A stretch of 19,039 bases of DNA, taken from Candidatus Staskawiczbacteria bacterium (GTDB lineage Bacteria > Patescibacteriota > Minisyncoccia > Minisyncoccales > Staskawiczbacteraceae). The stretch's first letter is position 1; every line of letters begins with the position of its first letter. The stretch covers positions 1 to 19,039 of the forward strand of contig CALRFZ010000016.1 in assembly GCA_943357015.1 (NCBI GenBank), given 5' to 3'. Positions 13,897-19,039 of this stretch are shown piece by piece. Both the position numbers and the translations under genes were made by a program. Below the pieces are notes generated by a model. That model was not told where the DNA came from and ran no database searches. It worked only from the letters and a program-made list of their open reading frames with translations.

Positions 13897-13975
13897 CTTT
13901 TGCCAAAAATAGTGTAAAATAAACCCCATTGCGTCACTAATTTGCAAATCTAGACCTAATTGCCAATATATATTC

Positions 13976-14003
13976 GTAGATTAGAGCGTGATTAGTAGAT
14001 TAG
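13976..14003 (+). repeat. Short direct repeat upstream of ybeY
   Basis: GTAGATTAG occurs twice (13976-13984 and 13995-14003), 19 bases apart, within the 123-base gap before ybeY; each copy is followed by a CGT-containing triplet. That is about two helical turns, so it could be an operator for the ybeY-ftsAZ transcript, but no factor is known. No good promoter hexamers were found in the gap. Confidence 0.35.
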
Positions 14004-14019
14004 CGTCGCCATTTTAAGG

Positions 14020-14433
14020 ATGATTGAAATCAATAATCTAACTAATTTTGTTGTGGATAAGAAGTTTTTTTTGGGGGTTGCAAAAAAAATTTTAAAAGGC
14101 GAAAATAAACAAATAGAAAACATATCTATTGCCTTTGTCAGTCCCGAAGAAATTCAAAAACTCAATAAAAAGTATCGCAAAAAAGATAAACCTACCGATG
14201 TGCTTTCTTTTGAAAAAGTATCTGAATTTAAAGATGAAGTTTCTGAGGTTATTATTTGTCCTTGGCAAGTTAGGGAAAATGTTAAAGAATCTACTTTAAG
14301 TTTAAAAAAAGAATTAGCTAAAATTCTTATTCACGGAATACTGCATACCCTTGGTTATGATCATGAAATTTCCCAAAAAGAAGCGGAAAGGATGGAGTCA
14401 AAAGAAAGATTATATTTTGAGAAGATAAAATAA
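14020..14433 (+). CDS. ybeY: Endoribonuclease YbeY
   Basis: YbeY is a metal-dependent RNase needed for maturation of the 3' end of 16S rRNA and for ribosome quality control. At 137 residues the protein is a single domain. The zinc site is complete: H105, H109 and H115 in HGILHTLGYDHE, and the conserved KPTDVLSFE strand (57-65) lies before it. The ATG at 14020 is preceded immediately by AAGG, too close to act as a Shine-Dalgarno, so initiation is probably leaderless-like. It precedes ftsA by 17 bases. Confidence 0.95.
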   Translation: MIEINNLTNFVVDKKFFLGVAKKILKGENKQIENISIAFVSPEEIQKLNKKYRKKDKPTDVLSFEKVSEFKDEVSEVIICPWQVRENVKESTLSLKKELAKILIHGILHTLGYDHEISQKEAERMESKERLYFEKIK

Positions 14434-14450
14434 TTTTAAATTAAAAAATT

Positions 14451-15752
14451 ATGGCGCGTGGTTATATTGTTACAGGTTTAGATATTGGAACAAATACGAT
14501 TAAGGTTTTGGTTGCTCAAAAAAAAGGCTCTGAATGGGAGATGTTGGCTTCAAGTCAAGTTCCTTCTTTTGGATTGCGTCGCGGAGCAGTGGTTCATACT
14601 GACGAAACTGCTAAAAATATTCAGTTATTAATTTCTGGTGTTGAGCGGGATTATAATATTAGGATTAATTCGGTTTTTGTTAATATTGGCGGGAGTCATT
14701 TGTATGTAACGCCTTCTGATGGAATTATTTCGGTTTCACGCGCCGATCAGCGTATTTCTGAAGAAGATGTTGATCGAGTCTTGCAGGCTACTAAATCTAT
14801 TAATATTCCCTCTAACGAAGAAATATTAGATGTTTTTCCTAAGGAATTTATTATTGATAATCAAAGGGGTATTAAACAACCATTGGGTTTGACTGGAATA
14901 AGGCTGGAAGCTAAGGTGATTTTGTTGTGTTATTTTCAGTCATATTTTATTAATTTAACTACCGCGGTTTTGAATGCAAAGTTGCAGATTAACGATATTG
15001 TTCCTTCGCCTTTGGCGGCTGCAGAGGCGGTTTTAACTCCTCAACAAAAAGAATTAGGTGTGGCTTTAATTGATATGGGTTCAGATACTACAAGTTTAGC
15101 TGTATATGAGGAAGGGGACTTGATTCATTTAGCTGTTTTCCCATTGGGTGGCGCCAATATTACCAAGGATATTGCTATTGGTCTTAAAACAGAATTTAAC
15201 ATTGCCGAAGATATTAAAAAGCAGTATGGGTCTTGTATTTTAGCAAAAAATGGCAAGGCTTCGGTTTCTGTTCCATTGGCGCATAAAACTCTGGTGAGTC
15301 AGATTAAAAATCAATCTACGGCAAAAGTTTTATCTAAGCAAATGAAGGTGGAATCTACTGACGAATCTTCTTCACTTACTTTTACCGATAAGAATTTAGT
15401 GGATATTATTGAGCCACGAGTTTCAGAGATTTTGGATTTAATTCAAAAAGAGCTTAAAAAAATTGGTCGCCAAGAATTATTGCCAGGAGGAGTGGTTTTG
15501 ACTGGTGGCGGGGCTAAATTATCTAAAATAAAAGAATTGGTTAAACAAAAACTCAAATTAACCTGTGAAATCGGGTTAATTAAAGGCATCGTTGGCGTTA
15601 ATCAAGATTCTGCATTGGCAACTGTAGCTGGGTTGGTTTTGTCTGGAACCGATAGTGGTGAGTCGGTATCGGATGGAATCTTGGGTTTTATGGGTTGGTT
15701 TAAAAAAATATTCTCACAAACTACTAAAATGTTTAAAGTGTTTATTCCATAG
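14451..15752 (+). CDS. ftsA: Cell-division protein FtsA
   Basis: FtsA is the actin-like protein that anchors FtsZ filaments to the membrane. The 433 residues contain the phosphate-1 loop GLDIGTNTIKVLV (9-21), the 1C-subdomain region (around 85-170), phosphate-2 ALIDMGSDTTSLAVY (205-219) and the adenosine motif VVLTGGGAKL (around 347). A C-terminal helix, GFMGWFKKIFSQTTKMFK, has hydrophobic residues on one face and lysines on the other and is the expected membrane-targeting sequence. It lies directly upstream of ftsZ. Its normal target, the FtsZ C-terminal peptide, is missing from that protein. Confidence 0.95.
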   Translation: MARGYIVTGLDIGTNTIKVLVAQKKGSEWEMLASSQVPSFGLRRGAVVHTDETAKNIQLLISGVERDYNIRINSVFVNIGGSHLYVTPSDGIISVSRADQRISEEDVDRVLQATKSINIPSNEEILDVFPKEFIIDNQRGIKQPLGLTGIRLEAKVILLCYFQSYFINLTTAVLNAKLQINDIVPSPLAAAEAVLTPQQKELGVALIDMGSDTTSLAVYEEGDLIHLAVFPLGGANITKDIAIGLKTEFNIAEDIKKQYGSCILAKNGKASVSVPLAHKTLVSQIKNQSTAKVLSKQMKVESTDESSSLTFTDKNLVDIIEPRVSEILDLIQKELKKIGRQELLPGGVVLTGGGAKLSKIKELVKQKLKLTCEIGLIKGIVGVNQDSALATVAGLVLSGTDSGESVSDGILGFMGWFKKIFSQTTKMFKVFIP

Positions 15753-15769
15753 ATTTAATGTTTTTAAAT

Positions 15770-15818
15770 TAAATTATTAAAAATTAAGAATTAAAAATTC
15801 GAAATTAGAAATTAATAA
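15770..15818. repeat. AT-rich seven-base repeat tract upstream of ftsZ
   Basis: Successive units near AAAATTA, AGAATTA, AAAATTC, GAAATTA and GAAATTA run at seven-base spacing up to the ftsZ start. It shares GAAATTAGAAATTA with the tract before rpsU. Confidence 0.55.
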
Positions 15819-15819
15819 A

Positions 15820-16740
15820 ATGATGCCAAAGATAAAAGTGCTAGGTGTGGGTGGTTCTGGATGTAATACTATTTTGCGTATTGCCAAAATTGGCGTGCAG
15901 GGGGTTGAATTGGTGGCTGTAAACACTGATGCGCAAGCTTTGCATTTTTGCAAAGTGCCTGTAAAATTATTAATTGGTAAAAATATAACTCGTGGACTTG
16001 GGGCGGGGATGGATATTTTATCGGGAAGGAAAGCGGCAGAGGAAAACAAAAATGAATTGGAAGAAATTTTAAAAGGCCAAGATATGGTTTTTATTACTTG
16101 TGGTCTGGGTGGTGGAACTGGAAGCGGAGCTAGTCCTGTTATTGCCAATATTGCTAAAAGTTTAGGTATTTTGACAGTGGCGGTAGTAACTATGCCATTT
16201 TCTTTTGAGGGCGAGCAACGCAAAAAAATAGCTGATCAGGCTCTATCAAATTTAAGAGAAAGCGTGGATTCTTTGTTGATAATTTCTAATGATAATTTAC
16301 TAAAAATTGTTGATGAAAAAACTACTGTGGCACGCGCTTTTGAGGCCTGTGATGATGTTTTACGCCAAGCTGTTCAAGGTATAACCGATCTTGTGCTGGT
16401 GCCGGGAATTATTAATATTGATTTTGCATCGGTGGTTTCAGTGATGAAAAATTCCGGTCAGGCTTTATTTGGTACGGGTATTGCCAGTGGCAAGGATCGT
16501 GCTGTTGATGCAGCGACTAAAGCAATTTTATCGCCTTTACTGGATTTTTCTATTAAGGGTGCTAAAGGTATTTTATTTAATGCCTCAGGTTTGGATATTA
16601 CATTGCAAGAAATCCAGTCGGCCGCTAAAGTTATTACGCAAAATGTTGACCCTAAGGCTCAAATTATTTTTGGCGCTGTTAAAGATGCTAGTCTTAAAAA
16701 AGGTGAAATAAAAATTACGGTTATTGCGACGAAGTTTTAA
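15820..16740 (+). CDS. ftsZ: FtsZ without C-terminal tail and with a changed T7 loop
   Basis: FtsZ forms the GTP-dependent division ring. The 306 residues cover the GTPase and C-terminal core domains: GVGGSGCN (9-16), AVNTDAQAL (33-41), the tubulin signature GGGTGSG (97-103), MPFSFEGEQR (125-134) and DDVLRQAVQGI (178-188). The protein stops at VIATKF, where the core normally ends, so the linker and the conserved C-terminal peptide that binds FtsA and other partners are absent. In the T7 loop, NIDFASV (199-205) keeps N199 and D201, but Ser204 (TCG at 16429-16431) stands where most FtsZ have the second catalytic Asp (E. coli D212). The frame is clean. The neighbour ftsA is intact. Confidence 0.94.
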   Translation: MMPKIKVLGVGGSGCNTILRIAKIGVQGVELVAVNTDAQALHFCKVPVKLLIGKNITRGLGAGMDILSGRKAAEENKNELEEILKGQDMVFITCGLGGGTGSGASPVIANIAKSLGILTVAVVTMPFSFEGEQRKKIADQALSNLRESVDSLLIISNDNLLKIVDEKTTVARAFEACDDVLRQAVQGITDLVLVPGIINIDFASVVSVMKNSGQALFGTGIASGKDRAVDAATKAILSPLLDFSIKGAKGILFNASGLDITLQEIQSAAKVITQNVDPKAQIIFGAVKDASLKKGEIKITVIATKF

Positions 16741-16774
16741 AATTGTCTAAAAAAATATTTTAAAAATAATTAAA

Positions 16775-17359
16775 ATGGAGGGGAAAAAAGAAAAATCATC
16801 TAATCAGGCGCAAGAAACTCCCTATGAAGATGTTGCCAAGACAGTAGTTAATGAAAAACCTTTAAAATTTACTTTACGGGAAAGGGAGTTGGCATTAAGA
16901 GAAAAGAGTAATCAAGAATTGGAAGTTGCGCTAAAAGAATTAAAGCAAGAGTTCGAAAAGAAAGATAAAGATAAATCTATAGACGCTGAAGATATAAATT
17001 TAGTAAGTCTTGATGAAAAGCAATTAGAGGGATTGTCTTTAGAATATATAGAAAGTGAATTGGAAAAATGCTTAGAAGCTTATGATAATTTTGAAAAAAG
17101 TCTTATAAAAGATGGACGCTATGAGAGTGTAAAAAAGGCGATATTACCATCGAGTCATTCAGAAGGTCAGGATATTTATGACGCAGATCATTTAGTAAAA
17201 CTTGATAAAAAAATAAACGAATTATCTGGGGAAATAAAAAGGCGCGGGGAAGATTATAGTGCGCCTAATTTGCAGGATAAAGTCGTTGGTGGGGTTGCAG
17301 AAAAAAATAAAAAAGGTTTGCGGGACTCTTTGGTAAGTTGGTTTGGATCTAAAAAGTAA
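16775..17359 (+). CDS. Charged, coiled-coil-like protein with a possible C-terminal amphipathic helix
   Basis: No family recognised. The 194-residue product is highly charged, with helices likely to form coiled coils at about 33-65, 82-115 and 137-157 and no membrane-spanning segment. The last 15 residues (KGLRDSLVSWFGSKK) alternate hydrophobic and basic residues, much like the membrane-binding tail of FtsA. It sits 34 bases after ftsZ and one base before comEC, so it belongs to the division gene run. A role as an FtsZ- or membrane-binding partner that makes up for the missing FtsZ tail is possible but only inferred from position and shape. Confidence 0.7.
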   Translation: MEGKKEKSSNQAQETPYEDVAKTVVNEKPLKFTLRERELALREKSNQELEVALKELKQEFEKKDKDKSIDAEDINLVSLDEKQLEGLSLEYIESELEKCLEAYDNFEKSLIKDGRYESVKKAILPSSHSEGQDIYDADHLVKLDKKINELSGEIKRRGEDYSAPNLQDKVVGGVAEKNKKGLRDSLVSWFGSKK

Positions 17360-17360
17360 T

Positions 17361-18929
17361 ATGACTCTCTCTAAAGCGCTTTTTTATGCTGGCATTGCTT
17401 TTATTGTTGGGATAGCTTTGGCAGAAATAGTTAAAATTCCTCAGATTTTTGTCTGGGGAGTTTTTGTTTTAGGGATTTTACTTATAATTACCGTTTTATT
17501 GCTAGAAAATACTATACTTTTTAAACATTTAAATTTTATGGTATTTTATGTTTTTGGGCTTTGTGCCTTGTGCTTGGTTTTAGGGATTATGCGTTTTGAG
17601 ATTTCTCAATTTAATATAACATTTGATGTTTTAAGTAAGTTTAATGATTCGCCTAATAAAATTACCTTAATAGGTCAGGTTATTGATGACCCTGATGTTA
17701 GAGATACTTTGCAAAAGTTGAAAGTTAAGGTTAAAAACAGTTTGGTTTTGGTAACTGTTGGACGTTACCCAGAATATCGCTATTTGGATTATTTAGAACT
17801 GACAGGAAAACTTAAAACTCCTTTAGTATTTGAAAGTTTTAATTATAAAAATTATTTGGCTAAAGATGGGATTTATTCAGTTATGGATTATCCAGCAATA
17901 AAAGTTATTGATCAAGAAAAATCTTATAACTTTTTAACTTACAGTTACGAAAAAATATTATGGGTAAAAGAAAATTTAATGCAATCTTTAGATAGCGTTT
18001 TTTTTCCGCCCAATAGTGATCTTTTAAAGGGTATAGTTTTTGGCAATGACAAAAATATGACCAAAGATTTAAAGGATAAATTTAACGCTACCGGCTTAAG
18101 TCATATTACGGCAGTGTCGGGAACTAATATTGTAATATTAATTGAGGCGTTGATGGTTTTTTTACTATTTTTGGGTTTTTGGCGAGGACAAGCATTTTAT
18201 TTTGCTCTTATAATTATTTGGCTTTATATTATTATGATTGGATTACCTGTTTCTGGGGTGCGCGCGGTAATTATGGGTAGCGTAGGGCTTTTAGCGCAAA
18301 AATTAGGGAGGCAAAACACTAGCGCAAGAGTTTTAATTTTTACTGCTTGTGTTATGCTGTTGCAAAATCCAATGCTTTTATTTTACGATATTAGTTTTCA
18401 ACTTTCATTTTTAGCTTCGTTGGGAATTATTTATATTAAACCCTTGATTGATTATTTTTTTAATATGGTGACGGATAAATTTTTTCGCAAAAAAGAGGTT
18501 TTTGGCGCAACAAGGCAAGACGCTGTATTATATTTTGACAAAGCAAAATATTTTTTAGATATTTTATCTATAACCTTGGCGTCTCAAATTATTACTTTGC
18601 CAATTATTGTGTATAATTTTGGTAGAATTTCTTTGGTGGCGCCAATTACGAATTTGCTGGTTTTGCCAATTATTTCATTTCTAACTATTTTAGGATTTAT
18701 TGTTTCTGTGGTTGGAATTTTCTCTATTACCTTGGGATTTATTGTTTCTTTGCCTTGTTGGTTTTTATTGGCATATCTTATTAGTGTTGTCGAAATATTT
18801 TCTGGGCAATGGGCATTATTTACGATACAAAATTTGTCTTGGGGTTGGGTAGTGTTTTATTATATATTTTTATTTATTTTAATTAGTTGGTTGAACAGAT
18901 CCCAAAAATCAGAATTTTTAGGATATTAA
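17361..18929 (+). CDS. comEC: ComEC/Rec2-type DNA-uptake channel, without the metallo-beta-lactamase domain
   Basis: ComEC carries single-stranded DNA across the inner membrane during transformation. The 522 residues start with about three membrane segments (6-75), then a soluble OB-like domain (DUF4131 type, around 80-190), then the Competence domain (215-515) with the hallmark GLSHITAVSGTN (245-256), IGLPVSGVRAVIMG and further membrane helices. The C-terminal metallo-beta-lactamase domain of the Bacillus protein is absent; the ORF stops at a charged tail. ATG 17361 lies one base after the stop of the preceding gene; an in-frame TTG 18 bases earlier is disfavoured. With dprA it supports natural competence. 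Confidence 0.93.
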   Translation: MTLSKALFYAGIAFIVGIALAEIVKIPQIFVWGVFVLGILLIITVLLLENTILFKHLNFMVFYVFGLCALCLVLGIMRFEISQFNITFDVLSKFNDSPNKITLIGQVIDDPDVRDTLQKLKVKVKNSLVLVTVGRYPEYRYLDYLELTGKLKTPLVFESFNYKNYLAKDGIYSVMDYPAIKVIDQEKSYNFLTYSYEKILWVKENLMQSLDSVFFPPNSDLLKGIVFGNDKNMTKDLKDKFNATGLSHITAVSGTNIVILIEALMVFLLFLGFWRGQAFYFALIIIWLYIIMIGLPVSGVRAVIMGSVGLLAQKLGRQNTSARVLIFTACVMLLQNPMLLFYDISFQLSFLASLGIIYIKPLIDYFFNMVTDKFFRKKEVFGATRQDAVLYFDKAKYFLDILSITLASQIITLPIIVYNFGRISLVAPITNLLVLPIISFLTILGFIVSVVGIFSITLGFIVSLPCWFLLAYLISVVEIFSGQWALFTIQNLSWGWVVFYYIFLFILISWLNRSQKSEFLGY

Positions 18930-19039
18930 AATCCCGCAATTAAAGGTTTTTTATCAGTTTGGTTATACTGCATAACCTCACATACATCTTGGACTCTTTG
19001 AGGCCAAAATAGTATGCCGTTTTTTCACAAAATTCATTG

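Noticed and set aside
13897..13975. A promoter for ybeY-ftsAZ (TTGCCA/TAAAAT or TTGCAA/TATATT)
   Set aside because: The hexamer spacings (9 bases) or positions do not fit a sigma70 promoter well enough to call.
18930..19039. A possible partial minus-strand gene entering at the right edge (frame ending ...MYVRLCSITKLIKNL), and a second frame with ILASKSPR resembling the start of Maf
   Set aside because: Too short to judge. The Maf-like frame stops after 19 codons without the rest of the family signature; the other frame matches nothing I recognise.
1..19039. A CRISPR array, insertion sequence or prophage
   Set aside because: No regularly spaced repeat set, no transposase or integrase, and no terminal inverted repeats were seen.

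Overview
The window looks like a chromosomal segment of a Patescibacteria/CPR-type bacterium, probably of the Parcubacteria kind. This is inferred from AT-rich, tightly packed housekeeping genes that mostly lack Shine-Dalgarno sequences, from stripped-down versions of large proteins (Mfd without its UvrA-binding and C-terminal domains, FtsZ without its C-terminal tail, ComEC without its metallo-beta-lactamase domain), and from a diversity-generating retroelement (DGR) reverse transcriptase. No 16S rRNA is present to test this.

Layout. (1) 1-1124: remnant of a DGR. It holds the last codons of a variable target gene, a GC-rich end followed by an 8-bp hairpin with a GAAA loop, and a reverse transcriptase broken by two stop codons and homopolymer frameshifts. 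(2) 1145-2962: glyA and an overlapping PAP2 phosphatase gene, with their own promoter and a bidirectional terminator. (3) 2979-8445, minus strand: mfd, dprA, topA, then a GIY-YIG nuclease gene lodged between a decayed 5' half-copy of tRNA-Leu and the intact tRNA-Leu(CAA). (4) 8446-10419: a mosaic in which pth (minus) is flanked by short plus-strand genes of unknown function. These carry consensus sigma70-type promoters, strong ribosome binding sites and strong terminators, and they look less AT-rich than their neighbours. (5) 10464-13896, plus strand: lepB, hisS, rpsU, yqeY and a membrane protein, ending in a GC-rich terminator. (6) 14020-18929, plus strand: ybeY, ftsA, ftsZ, a charged helical protein and comEC.

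How the genes fit together. Translation and its quality control are covered by hisS, rpsU, yqeY, pth, ybeY and tRNA-Leu. DNA topology, uptake and repair are covered by topA, dprA, mfd and comEC. Cell division and envelope work are covered by ftsA/ftsZ, lepB and the PAP2 phosphatase. DprA and ComEC in one window fit natural DNA uptake.

The most unusual points are: the decaying DGR whose target tail still shows the expected adenine-directed codon pattern; the tRNA-Leu/GIY-YIG arrangement; an FtsZ with serine in place of the second T7-loop aspartate and no C-terminal tail, followed by a protein ending in a possible amphipathic helix; a doubly trimmed Mfd; and the island of short genes with unusually strong expression signals. 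Statements about families come from general knowledge. No database search was run.
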